Assembly: GCA_964610905.1 (NCBI GenBank)
Contig: CAZSYT010000041.1
Location: 1 to 25,192 of the forward strand
Length of the DNA: 25,192 bases
From: JAJZJT01 sp964610905
GTDB lineage: Bacteria; Actinomycetota; Acidimicrobiia; Acidimicrobiales; RAAP-2
Direction: 5' to 3'
In this document: positions 6,968-14,232 of the stretch, one piece after another
Layout of the letters: every line of letters begins with the position of its first letter
Numbering within the stretch: the first letter of the stretch is position 1
Notes under the pieces: generated by a model
What the model was told of the DNA's origin: nothing
The model's input: the letters and a program-made list of their open reading frames with translations, nothing else
The model's database searches: none
Translations under genes and position numbers: made by a program

Positions 6968-7171
6968 GGCGCCCCTCGGGCCGCACGAGCTGTCCCCCCC
7001 CGGGGTCGAGGGAGCGCGGTCCCCGCCGACCGGGGCCCACGGGGACCGACTGGCCGGGTCCACCCCGCGAGGCTCGCCGGCAGAGGTGCCGAACGACCCT
7101 ACGACCACCGCCCTCGAGCGTCGGAAATTGGCGTGAGCACGCCGTGGCGCGTGGGCAGAGGGAGCAGGACG

Positions 7172-7408
7172 ATGACGAGGACAGCGCACGGCCGGTGGCA
7201 CGGACACCGGCAGGACCCCAGCCGGAGCCGGTGGACGGACCCGCCGGGGCGCGGCCCCGTCGTCTTCGACCCGTCGCTGCGCACCGCGGCGGAGCTCGCC
7301 GCCCGGGGTTGGGCCGGCGGAGAGCCTCCGGTCACGGAGGGTCCCGCCGGCCTCCCGGAGGCGCGCGAACCGGAGGCTGCCCACCTACGAGGAGGACGCG
7401 AACCATGA
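7172..7408 (+). CDS. Possible small protein translationally coupled to dodecin
   Basis: A 78-aa frame starts at an ATG with GGAG 7 nt upstream (7161-7164). Its TGA overlaps the dodecin ATG (ATGA at 7405-7408). The middle of the frame (PVVFDPSLRTAAELAARGW) uses codons with G/C third positions like the neighbouring genes; the first ~25 residues are Arg, His and Trp rich. No domain is recognised. An in-frame GTG at 7133 would lengthen it but lacks a ribosome-binding site. The alternative is that 6968-7404 is simply a long leader of dodecin. Conservation of the frame in relatives would decide. Confidence 0.35.
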   Translation: MTRTAHGRWHGHRQDPSRSRWTDPPGRGPVVFDPSLRTAAELAARGWAGGEPPVTEGPAGLPEAREPEAAHLRGGREP

Positions 7409-7608
7409 GCGACGTCGCACGAGTCACCGAGATCTCCGCCCGCTCCCCCGAGAGCTTCGAGGAGGCCATCAAGACCGCCCTCGACCGTGCCTCGCAGACG
7501 CTGCGCGGGATCACCTCCGCGTGGGTGAAGGAGCAGACGGTCAAGGTCGAGGACGGGCGCCCCGTCGAGTACCAGGTCAACCTCCTCGTCACCTTCGTCC
7601 TCGAGTAG
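7405..7608 (+). CDS. Dodecin (flavin-binding dodecamer protein)
   Basis: 67 aa, the normal dodecin length, from an ATG with GGAGGA 8 nt upstream. The beta-alpha-beta-beta pattern is complete: VARVTEISARSPESFEEAIKTALDRASQTLRGITSAWVKEQTVKVEDGRPVEYQVNLLVTFVLE spans the protein from residue 4. Trp40 lies in the I-x-S-A-W-V segment where dodecins stack the flavin isoalloxazine ring. Dodecins form hollow 12-mers that store flavins (or CoA/FMN in actinobacterial members) and buffer free flavin. The gene is followed by a hairpin and lies between a possible small ORF and the amidase gene. Confidence 0.93.
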   Translation: MSDVARVTEISARSPESFEEAIKTALDRASQTLRGITSAWVKEQTVKVEDGRPVEYQVNLLVTFVLE

Positions 7609-7620
7609 GTCGCTCACGCC

Positions 7621-7639
7621 CGCGGGCAGGCGGCCCGCG
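7621..7639 (+). terminator. Hairpin after dodecin
   Basis: CGCGGGC, 5-nt loop AGGCG, GCCCGCG: a perfect 7-bp GC stem 12 nt after the stop codon, with no T-tract. Confidence 0.4.
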
Positions 7640-7758
7640 CCCACACGGGGCCCCGGATCGACGGGCCTCCCGCGACCCCGCGCGTCCTGCAATGATCGAA
7701 CGGGTCGGTGGTGGCGGTCACCGCCAGGGACGGGTCGCCGAAGAGCAAGGGGAGAGCC

Positions 7759-9228
7759 ATGGGGGACGCCCTCGGGGCACTGGACGCCACCGGCCAGGCC
7801 GAGCTCGTACGGAGCAAGGCCGCCTCGCCGAAGGAACTGGTCGAGGCGGCGGTGTCCCGTATCGAGACGCTCGACGACCGGCTCAACGCCGTCATCCACC
7901 GTCGGTTCGACGCGGCCCTCGCCGAGGCAGCCGCCCTCACCGACGCAGGCGGCGCGGCCGGGGCAGCGGGCGTCGGCGCGGCCCCCTTCGCCGGCGTCCC
8001 CGTCCTCCTGAAGGACCTCGGTGCCCCGATGGCTGGCGAGCCCCACTACGCCGGCACGGGGTTCGCCCGCGACGCCGAGTACCGCGCTCCCCACGACAGC
8101 TTCATCGTCGAGAAGCTGCGCGCCGCGGGGTTCGTGGTGCTGGGGCGGACCAACTGCCCCGAGCTCGGGACGACCATCACCACGGAGCCGGTGACGTACG
8201 GACCGTCGCGCAACCCGTGGGCGACCGAGCGCACGACCGGTGGCTCGTCGGGCGGCTCGGCGGCGGCCGTCGCGTCGGGCATGGTGGCCGTCGCGCACGC
8301 CAACGACGGCGGGGGCTCGATCCGCATCCCCGCCAGCAACTGTGGGCTGGTCGGCTTGAAGCCGAGTCGGGGGCGGGTGAGCCCCGGACCCGACCCAAGC
8401 GAGGCGGCGTGGGCCGGCTCGACGATCGACCACGTGCTCACCCGCACCGTGCGCGACTCGGCTGCCCTGCTCGACGTGCTGAGCGGGGAGATGCCCGGTG
8501 ACCTGTTCGTCGCGCCGCCCCCGGCACGTCCGTTCGTCGAGTCGCTCTCGGCCGACCCCGGGTCCCTCCGGGTCGCCTCCTGGGACGCTCCCGCCCTCGA
8601 GCACTTCGGCGTCGACCCCGAGTGCGCCGCTGCCGTGCACGTCGCGGCGACCGCCCTCGAGGACCTCGGGCACCGCGTCGAGCGGGCGCGCCCCGACGCC
8701 CTATGCGACCCGACCTTCGAGGACCACTTCCTCGTCCTCGTCACCACCGCCGTGCTCGCCGACCTCGCGTCGTGGGGCGAGGCGCTGGGCCGCACGGTCG
8801 AGGTGTCCGAGCTCGAACCGGCGAACCAGCTGTTCGCCGCCCTCGGGGCGAGGCACGACGGCGCCGACTACCTGCGGGCCGTGCTGTGGTGCGAGACCTG
8901 GCGTCGGGCCATGGCGTCGTTCTTCGCGCCCGGCGGCTACGACCTCCTCGTGACCCCGGTGCTCGCCTACCCACCCGCGCGCATCGGCGAGCTGACCGAC
9001 CCCGACCACGGGCTCGAGCGGGTGCTGGCGACGCTGCAGTACACGGCGCAGTTCAACGTGAGCGGCCAGCCCGCCGTGTCGCTCCCGCTCCACTGGAGCG
9101 GCGACGGGTTGCCCATCGGCGTCCAGCTCGTCGCCGCCTACGGCCGCGAGGACCTGCTCGTGTCCGTGGCCGCCCGGCTCGAGGAGGCGCTCCCCTGGGC
9201 CGACCGGGTCCCGCCCGTCCACGCCTGA
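7759..9228 (+). CDS. Amidase signature family hydrolase
   Basis: 489 aa from an ATG with AAGGGGAGAG just upstream; an earlier in-frame ATG at 7708 lacks a site. The amidase-signature Ser-cisSer-Lys triad is intact: Lys85 in GVPVLLKDLG, the cis-Ser in TTGGSSGGSAAAVASG (Ser163/164), and the nucleophile Ser187 in DGGGSIRIPASNCGLVGLKPSRGRV. The C-terminal region has the usual YDLLVTPVLAYPP and QYTAQFNVSGQPAVSLPLHWSGDGLPIGVQLVAAYGRED blocks. It hydrolyses an amide bond in the cytoplasm. It lacks GatCAB context (no gatB or gatC nearby), so it is more likely a free-standing aryl, acyl or 6-aminohexanoate-type amidase; the substrate cannot be read from the sequence. Confidence 0.92.
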   Translation: MGDALGALDATGQAELVRSKAASPKELVEAAVSRIETLDDRLNAVIHRRFDAALAEAAALTDAGGAAGAAGVGAAPFAGVPVLLKDLGAPMAGEPHYAGTGFARDAEYRAPHDSFIVEKLRAAGFVVLGRTNCPELGTTITTEPVTYGPSRNPWATERTTGGSSGGSAAAVASGMVAVAHANDGGGSIRIPASNCGLVGLKPSRGRVSPGPDPSEAAWAGSTIDHVLTRTVRDSAALLDVLSGEMPGDLFVAPPPARPFVESLSADPGSLRVASWDAPALEHFGVDPECAAAVHVAATALEDLGHRVERARPDALCDPTFEDHFLVLVTTAVLADLASWGEALGRTVEVSELEPANQLFAALGARHDGADYLRAVLWCETWRRAMASFFAPGGYDLLVTPVLAYPPARIGELTDPDHGLERVLATLQYTAQFNVSGQPAVSLPLHWSGDGLPIGVQLVAAYGREDLLVSVAARLEEALPWADRVPPVHA

Positions 9229-9457
9229 CCGCGCGCCGGCGGCCACCGATCGGCGAGGAGCGCCGGGGCGCGCCAGGGCCCCGGCTCCCCCCGGCGCCTC
9301 CGTCGGGCTCCGGGGGTCGCGAGCGCCCCGACGCACGCGGGCGCTCGATCCGCGGCACGATGTTGGCCGCCGGGACCAACCCGGTCGCCGGCCGGGCCCG
9401 GGCCCGGCGTGCGGGTGGGAGACGGGCGCAGCCGGCGTCCGCGCCCGAGGAGGCTCG

Positions 9458-10441
9458 ATGATCGAGGCACGAGGCCTGACCAAGCGGTACGGCACGACCC
9501 TGGCGGTGGACGACCTGTCGTTCGAGGTCCGCCCCGGGCAGGTGACCGGGTTCCTCGGCCCCAACGGCTCGGGCAAGTCGACGACGATGCGCATGATCAT
9601 GGGGCTCGACCACCCGAGCGCCGGGGCGGTGACCGTCAACGGGCGCTCGTACGGCGACCTCCCCCGGCCCCTGCGCGAGGTCGGCGCGCTCCTCGAGGCC
9701 AAGGCCATCCACCCCGGCCGCAGCGCCTACAACCACCTCTGGTTCCTCGCCCAGACCAACGGCATCCCCCGCTCTCGGGTCGACGAGGTGCTCGAACTGG
9801 TGGGGCTGGCCGACGTGGCGCGGCGGCGGGCCGGGGCGTTCTCCCTCGGCATGGGCCAACGCCTGGGCATGGCTGCCGCACTGCTCGGCGACCCGGGCGT
9901 GCTGCTCTTCGACGAGCCGGTCAACGGGCTCGACCCCGAAGGCATCAGGTGGGTGCGCAACCTGCTGAAGGCGCTCGCAGCCGAGGGTCGGACGGTGTTC
10001 GTCTCGAGCCACCTGATGAGCGAGATGGCCCTCACCGCCGACCACCTCGTGGTCATCGGCCGCGGCAAGCTGATCGCCGACCTGCCCGTGCAGGAGTTCA
10101 TCGCCCAGAGCTCACGTCAGTACGTGCGGGTCCGCTCGCCCCAGGCCGCACGGCTCGGCGAGGCGCTGCGCGCCGCCGGCGCGTCCGTGGTCACCGAGCC
10201 CGACGGGTCGCTCTCCGTCACCGGGCTCGCCATGGCCGAGATCGGCGAGACGGCCGGGCGCGACCAGGTCGTCCTCCACGAGCTGTCCCCCCAGGCCGCC
10301 TCGCTCGAGGACGCCTTCATGGAGCTGACTCACGACAGCGTCGAGTACCGGGGAGACGTCACCACCGACGCCTCCGGGGCCGGCGTGATCGCGCCCGACG
10401 GCGCGTCGACCACCGACACGCTCTCCGACCTCGCGAGGTGA
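9458..10441 (+). CDS. ABC-2 type transporter ATP-binding protein
   Basis: 327 aa from an ATG with GAGGAGG 4 nt upstream. Walker A is GPNGSGKST (34-42, Lys40). The signature is degenerate, FSLGMGQRLGMA (~128-139), as in DrrA/CcmA-like exporters. Walker B is VLLFDEPVNGLDPEG (Asp152, Glu153), and the H-loop is SSHLMSE (His185). After ~residue 220 a regulatory tail carries the usual LEDAFMELT motif and then an acidic, Ala/Ser/Thr-rich extension. It powers the membrane partner encoded 4 nt downstream. Neither antibiotic export nor any other substrate can be specified. Confidence 0.93.
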   Translation: MIEARGLTKRYGTTLAVDDLSFEVRPGQVTGFLGPNGSGKSTTMRMIMGLDHPSAGAVTVNGRSYGDLPRPLREVGALLEAKAIHPGRSAYNHLWFLAQTNGIPRSRVDEVLELVGLADVARRRAGAFSLGMGQRLGMAAALLGDPGVLLFDEPVNGLDPEGIRWVRNLLKALAAEGRTVFVSSHLMSEMALTADHLVVIGRGKLIADLPVQEFIAQSSRQYVRVRSPQAARLGEALRAAGASVVTEPDGSLSVTGLAMAEIGETAGRDQVVLHELSPQAASLEDAFMELTHDSVEYRGDVTTDASGAGVIAPDGASTTDTLSDLAR

Positions 10442-10445
10442 CCCG

Positions 10446-11291
10446 ATGACCGCGACCACTCCCCCTGTCACCACTCCTCCCGGAGCGGCGGTGCCGCTGT
10501 CGCCGACGACGTCGCACCTGTCCCCCGTCGACGTGCTGCGCTCGGAGTGGACCAAGCTCCGCTCGGTGCGCTCGACGGTGTGGAGCCTCGTCGCCCTGGC
10601 AGTCGCCACCGTCGGGCTGGGGGCCATCATCACCGCCGTGTCGAACAACCGCTGGCGCACGTTCAGCCTCGTCGAGCGGTTGAGCTTCGATCCCACCAGC
10701 CGGAGCCTGCGCGGCGTGTTCCTCGCCCAGCTGGCCATCGGGGTGCTCGGCATCCTGGTGATCACGAGCGAGTACGGAACGGGGATGATCCGGGCCACCC
10801 TCGCCGCCGTGCCGCGCCGGCCGCTCGTGCTCGCCGCCAAGGCGGCCGTCTTCGGCGCGGTCGCCCTGGTGGTGAGCGAGGTGGTGACGTTCGCCGCCTT
10901 CTTCCTCGGGCAGAGCCTGCTGAAGAGCCCGGTGCCCCATGCCACGCTCGGACAGCCCGGCGTGGCCCGCGCCGTCGTGGGCAGCGGCATCTACCTCGCC
11001 GTGCTCGGCCTCTTCGCCCTCGGCATCGGCTCGCTCATCCGCCACACCGCCGGTGCCATCAGCATCTTCGTCGGAGCCCTGCTGATCCTGCCCCTCATCC
11101 TGAACGCCTTCCCGACCTCGGTCCAGCAGGCGCTCTCGAAGTTCCTGCCGCTCACCGTGCTCCAGGCGATGATCTCGACCCAGCCGCGGCCGGACACGTT
11201 CGCTCCGTGGACGGGCCTCGGGCTGATGGCGGTCTACGCCGCCGTCGTGCTGGTGGCTGCCGGGGTCCTCTTCGTCCGCCGCGACGCCTGA
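10446..11291 (+). CDS. ABC-2 type transporter permease
   Basis: 281 aa from an ATG 4 nt after the ATPase stop; GAGGTG in the end of the upstream gene serves as ribosome-binding site. It begins with a Pro/Thr-rich ~25-residue tail and the typical DVLRSEWTKLRSVRSTVWSL amphipathic entry motif. It then has about six membrane helices: SLVALAVATVGLGAIITAV, FLAQLAIGVLGILVI, a KAAVFGAVALVVSEVVTFAAFF helix, GSGIYLAVLGLFALGIGSLI, AISIFVGALLILPLILNAF and LGLMAVYAAVVLVAAGVLFV. The ITSEYGTGMIRATLAAVPRR loop is diagnostic of this actinobacterial permease group. It forms the export channel with the upstream ATPase. Confidence 0.92.
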   Translation: MTATTPPVTTPPGAAVPLSPTTSHLSPVDVLRSEWTKLRSVRSTVWSLVALAVATVGLGAIITAVSNNRWRTFSLVERLSFDPTSRSLRGVFLAQLAIGVLGILVITSEYGTGMIRATLAAVPRRPLVLAAKAAVFGAVALVVSEVVTFAAFFLGQSLLKSPVPHATLGQPGVARAVVGSGIYLAVLGLFALGIGSLIRHTAGAISIFVGALLILPLILNAFPTSVQQALSKFLPLTVLQAMISTQPRPDTFAPWTGLGLMAVYAAVVLVAAGVLFVRRDA

Positions 11292-11306
11292 GCCGGACGC
11301 CGGGCC

Positions 11307-11349
11307 CACCGCCCCGGCTGGCGGTGAGACGGTCCGCGCCCTGGCGGAC
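11307..11349 (+). terminator. Two tandem hairpins after the ABC operon
   Basis: CACCGCC-loop6-GGCGGTG (11307-11326) is followed directly by GTCCGC-loop6-GCGGAC (11332-11349). Both stems are perfect and lie between the permease stop and the sensor kinase start. No T-tract follows. Confidence 0.45.
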
Positions 11350-11379
11350 AGGCCTGGCGAGGGGGATGATGGGCCCACG

Positions 11380-13252
11380 ATGGCCGTGCACCCACTTGCG
11401 CCGCGCCCCTCCCCCGCGACCCCGTCACCGGGCGCCGCGCCGGCCGGCTCTTCGCCACGGGGAGGTGGCGACCACGCCGGCGGCGGGGACCGGGACGTAC
11501 GACGCGGCCGCACCGGTCGAGGGAGCGCTCGCCCGGCGGTGCCAGGCGTCGGCCCGGTCGGCCCGGTCGGCCCGGTCGGCCCGTCCGGTCACCGGTCGAG
11601 GTCGCGCCGCACCGTCGTCGGCGGCTCGCTGCTCGCCGTCGCCCTCGTCGTCGTGCTCGCCGGGGCGATGGTGCCGCTGCGCGACCACCTGAACGTCGCC
11701 ACCGCCGCCCTCGTCCTCGTGGTGCCCGTGGTGGCAGGCGTGGCCGTCGGGGGCTTTGCCGCCGGCATCGTGGCGACGGTCACCGGGTTCCTCGCCTACG
11801 ACTTCCTCTTCATCCCGCCCTACTCCACGCTGTCGGTCGGCGCGGCGCAGAACTGGGCGGCGCTCGGCGTCTACGCCGTCGTCATGGTGGTGGTCGCCCG
11901 GGTCGTGGCCCGTCTCGACGCGGCGCGCGCCGAGGCCCAGTACCGGGCAGCAGGGGTCCGCCGGCTCTTCGACCTCTCCGAGCTGCTCGTGCGCGACCTG
12001 GCCGTCGAGGAGCTCCTCGAGGCCATCGTCGACGCCATGGTGCCGGCCTTCTCGCTCGCCGGGGCGGCCCTGCTGCTCCCCTCCGACGCGGGCCTGTCCC
12101 TGGTCGCCTCGGCCGGACGACCGCTCGCCGGCGAGGAGCTCGACCGCCTCTCCGCCCATTCGGCCGTACCGGTCACCGTCGGCCGGACCGCGGCGCACCA
12201 GGGTGACGTGCAGGTCGTGGCCCTCGAGGCCTCGGGTCGGGCGATCGGGCTGCTCGTCCTCCGAGGGCTGGCCGAGACCGGCGCCGACCGCGAGCTGCTC
12301 GGAGCGTTCGCCAACCACCTCGCCCTCGCCCTCGAGCGGTCCCAACTGCGCGAGCAGGCGGTCCGAGCCAGGCTCCTCGAAGAGGTCGACCGGCTCCGCC
12401 GCGCCCTCGTCGGGGCCGTCTCCCACGACCTCCGCACGCCGCTCGCCACCATCAAGGTGGCGACCTCGACCCTCCTCGACGCCGAGGCGACGGTCGGGCC
12501 CACGGACGCCGCCGAGCTCGTCGGCCTGGTCGACGCCCAGGCCGACCGCCTCGAACGTCTGGTGTCGAACCTCCTCGACATGACGCGCATCCAGTCGGGG
12601 GCGCTCGAGCTCCGCCGACGCAGGACCACCGTGGCCGACGTCGTCGACGAGGCGCTCGCCCTCGTCGGCCGCTCGCCGGAGCGTGGGCCGGTCGCCTTCG
12701 TCTCCCCCGGGGACCTTCCCGAGGTCGACGTCGACCCCGTGCTCGTCCGCCAGGTGCTGGCCAACCTGCTCGACAACGCGGTGCGCCACGCCCCGGAAGG
12801 CGCACCGGTGACCGTCTCCGCTGCCCGCCGGCGCAGCGGGCGCGTCGAGGTGGCCGTCGAGGACCGAGGGCCCGGGGTCACCTCCGACGAGCGCACGACG
12901 ATCTTCGAGATGTTCAACCGTCGAGAGGCAGGCGGACGGGGCGGCCTCGGGCTCGCCATCGCCAAGGCGTTCGTGGAGGCCCACGGCGAGCGCATCTGGG
13001 TCGAGGACGCCCGAAGCGGCGGCGGGGCGCGCTTCTGCTTCACTCTCCCCGCTGCCGCCGCGGACCCGGTTGCCGCGGACCCGGTTGCCGCGGACCCGGT
13101 TGCCGCGGACCCGGTTGCCGCGGACCNNNNNNNNNNNNNNNNNNNNNNNNNNNNNNNNNNNNNNNNNNNNNNNNNNNNNNNNNNNNNNNNNNNNNNNNNN
13201 NNNNNNNNNNNNNNNNNNNNNNNNNNCGGTTGCCGCGGACGGGGCGGCCTGA
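11380..13252 (+). CDS. kdpD: KdpD C-terminal half: membrane sensor histidine kinase lacking the KdpD/USP input domains
   Basis: The coding region starts at ATG 11380 and is interrupted by the N run, so the exact length is unknown. After a ~75-residue Pro/Gly leader with GPV repeats comes the KdpD-type DUF4118 membrane domain (~78-178), with four helices and the hallmark YDFLFIPPYSTLSVG. A GAF-like region follows (~195-325), then HisKA with VSHDLRTPLA (phospho-acceptor His349), N-box LANLLDNAVRHAPEG (~460), G1 VEDRGPGV, F-box IFEMF and G2 GGLGLAIAKAF. It should phosphorylate KdpE in response to potassium limitation or turgor. The N-terminal KdpD and USP domains of full-length KdpD are absent and are encoded separately at 18905. 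The C-terminus has a VAADP pentapeptide repeat; joining the flanks of the gap in repeat phase gives the end DPVAADGAA and TGA at 13250-13252. Confidence 0.85.
11551..11586. repeat. 9-bp tandem repeat encoding GPV
   Basis: GGCCCGGTC is repeated three times and followed by a degenerate copy. It encodes G-P-V-G-P-V-G-P-V-G-P-S in the disordered N-terminal leader of the sensor kinase. The copy number is probably variable. Confidence 0.7.
13057..13240. repeat. 15-bp tandem repeat (VAADP) flanking an assembly gap
   Basis: GCCGCGGACCCGGTT occurs four times in full (13057-13116), then 10 bp of a fifth copy up to the N run. After the Ns the sequence resumes with CGGTT, the exact missing part of the unit, followed by GCCGCGGAC. 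The true copy number is unknown. The repeat extends the kinase C-terminus beyond its ATPase domain. Confidence 0.85.
13127..13226. other. Assembly gap of 100 Ns
   Basis: Exactly 100 undetermined bases, a standard scaffolding placeholder. It lies inside the 15-bp repeat. Because 100 is not a multiple of 3 the kinase frame is shifted, which hides its TGA at 13250 and creates a false open frame into kdpE. Confidence 0.97.
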
Positions 13253-13254
13253 GC

Positions 13255-13932
13255 ATGGCCAAGGTGCTCGTCGTCGACGACGACCGCGCCCTGCTTCGGG
13301 CGCTCCGGGTGGGCCTCGCCGCCCGTGGCCACGACGTGTCGGTGGCGGTCACCGGCGAGGAGGGCTTGTCGAAGGTCGCCCTGTCGGGCCCGGAGGTCGT
13401 GGTGCTCGACCTCGGGCTGCCCGACCTCGACGGCCTCGAGGTGTGCCGCCGCGTCCGCCAGTGGAGCGACGTGCCGGTCATCGTGCTGTCCGCGACCGGT
13501 CTCGAGGAGCGCAAGGTCGCCGCCCTCGACGGCGGAGCCGACGACTACGTGACCAAGCCGTTCGGCATGGCCGAGCTCGAGGCCCGCATCCGCACCGCCC
13601 TCCGGCACCGACCGGCCGAGGCGGCGTCGGGCGACGAGGTGGTCACGGCCGGCTCGCTGGTCGTCGACCTCGTCCACCACCAGGTCTCCCGTGACGGCGA
13701 GCCGGTCGACCTCACCGCCCGCGAGTTCGACCTCCTCGCCTACCTCGCCCGCAACGTCGGCAAGGTCTGCACCCACCAGATGATCCTCGGGCAGGTCTGG
13801 GGCAGCGAGTACGGGAGCGAGACGGAGTACCTGCGCGTGTACGTCTACCGCCTCCGCCGCAAGCTCGGCGACCCCGACGGCCGGCTGGTGCGCACGGCGC
13901 CGGGCATCGGCTACGCGCTCGAGCCCGGCTGA
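13255..13932 (+). CDS. kdpE: KdpE-type response regulator (OmpR/PhoB family)
   Basis: 225 aa from an ATG 2 nt after the kinase stop. The receiver domain (1-118) has the acidic pair VVDDD (8-10), phospho-acceptor Asp52 in VVVLDLGLPDLDG, the Ser/Thr switch VIVLSATG (~76-82) and Lys101 in DYVTKPFG. The C-terminal winged helix (~130-222) has the PhoB-class motifs LTAREFDLLAYLARNVGKVCTH, ILGQVWG and LRVYVYRLRRKLGDP ending RTAPGIGYAL. It is phosphorylated by the KdpD kinase and should activate the kdp genes. The four-copy GTTCACG array immediately downstream is its most likely DNA target. The apparent fusion to the kinase in the raw sequence is a gap artefact. Confidence 0.93.
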   Translation: MAKVLVVDDDRALLRALRVGLAARGHDVSVAVTGEEGLSKVALSGPEVVVLDLGLPDLDGLEVCRRVRQWSDVPVIVLSATGLEERKVAALDGGADDYVTKPFGMAELEARIRTALRHRPAEAASGDEVVTAGSLVVDLVHHQVSRDGEPVDLTAREFDLLAYLARNVGKVCTHQMILGQVWGSEYGSETEYLRVYVYRLRRKLGDPDGRLVRTAPGIGYALEPG

Positions 13933-13990
13933 GCCCGCGCAGCACCGGGGCGGACCGGGTGCCCAGTCAGGACGCGGCGCCCGCGTCGAC

Positions 13991-14040
13991 GTTCACGAAT
14001 TGTTCACGGCCCGGGGCCCGCCGTTCACGCCGGGTTCACG
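13991..14040 (+). promoter_or_regulatory. Operator: four GTTCACG direct repeats for an OmpR/PhoB-class activator
   Basis: GTTCACG occurs at 13991, 14002, 14023 and 14034: two pairs, each with an 11-bp period, the pairs 32 bp apart. PhoB/OmpR-family regulators bind head-to-tail dimers on 11-bp direct repeats. E. coli KdpE sites have two TTTAYA-type elements at the same period, and Streptomyces PhoP uses GTTCACC-type units. The last copy ends 10 bp before a -10-like hexamer at 14051, the spacing of class II activation. KdpE is the natural candidate because its gene is adjacent; cross-control by a PhoP-like regulator is the alternative. Confidence 0.72.
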
Positions 14041-14050
14041 GCGCGCCGGG

Positions 14051-14056
14051 CAGGGT
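14051..14056 (+). promoter_or_regulatory. -10-like element of the kdp promoter
   Basis: CAGGGT (one change from TANNNT) lies 10 bp after the last GTTCACG and 6 nt before the ATG at 14063. There is no separate -35 hexamer, as expected when an activator replaces it. Transcription would start at or next to the ATG. Confidence 0.4.
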
Positions 14057-14062
14057 GGGCCC

Positions 14063-14146
14063 ATGGGAGATCTCATCGCCGTCGTCGGGACGCTCCTCTT
14101 CTTCGCCGCCATGCTCGGCCTCGTCTGGGGGCTCGACCGGCTGTGA
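14063..14146 (+). CDS. 27-aa single-span membrane peptide at the head of the kdp operon
   Basis: The ORF is MGDLIAVVGTLLFFAAML followed by GLVWGLDRL: one membrane helix of ~17 residues (5-22) with a short Trp- and Arg-bearing C-terminus. It is the first ORF after the GTTCACG operator, and its TGA overlaps the kdpF GTG by 4 nt. Small membrane ORFs ending in a similar C-(D/E)-R-L-type tail are, as I recall, found before kdpF in various bacteria but have no assigned role. It may be a second KdpF-like stabilising subunit or a leader peptide. No strong Shine-Dalgarno is present, in line with leaderless translation. Confidence 0.6.
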   Translation: MGDLIAVVGTLLFFAAMLGLVWGLDRL

Positions 14147-14232
14147 GCGTCACCGACGGGATCCTGCTCGCCCTCTCGGTGGCGCTCCTCGTCTACCTGG
14201 GCGCTGCCCTCTTCAAGGCCGAGTGGTTCTGA
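14143..14232 (+). CDS. kdpF: KdpF, small subunit of the K+-transporting ATPase
   Basis: 29 aa from a GTG overlapping the previous stop (GTGA). It consists of MSVTDGILLALSVALL followed by VYLGAALFKAEWF, a single membrane helix with the family pattern Y-L-x2-A-L-(F/L)-(K/R)-x-E-x-F at the C-terminus (E. coli-type end is ALLKPERF). KdpF stabilises the KdpABC complex in the membrane by packing against KdpA. Its TGA overlaps the kdpA ATG by one base (TGATG). Position, length and motif all agree. Confidence 0.85.
   Translation: MSVTDGILLALSVALLVYLGAALFKAEWF

Noticed and set aside
7759..9228. GatA subunit of the tRNA-dependent amidotransferase
   Set aside because: No gatB or gatC nearby, and the sequence around the nucleophile (DGGGSIRIPASNC) differs from the usual GatA pattern.
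11425..13776. 783-codon minus-strand frame opposite the sensor kinase and kdpE
   Set aside because: Shadow of real genes; it also passes through the N gap and contains no recognisable domain.
11380..13932. Single 850-aa hybrid histidine kinase-response regulator
   Set aside because: The in-frame link exists only because the gap is written as 100 Ns. Repeat phase restores a TGA at 13250 and a separate kdpE start at 13255.
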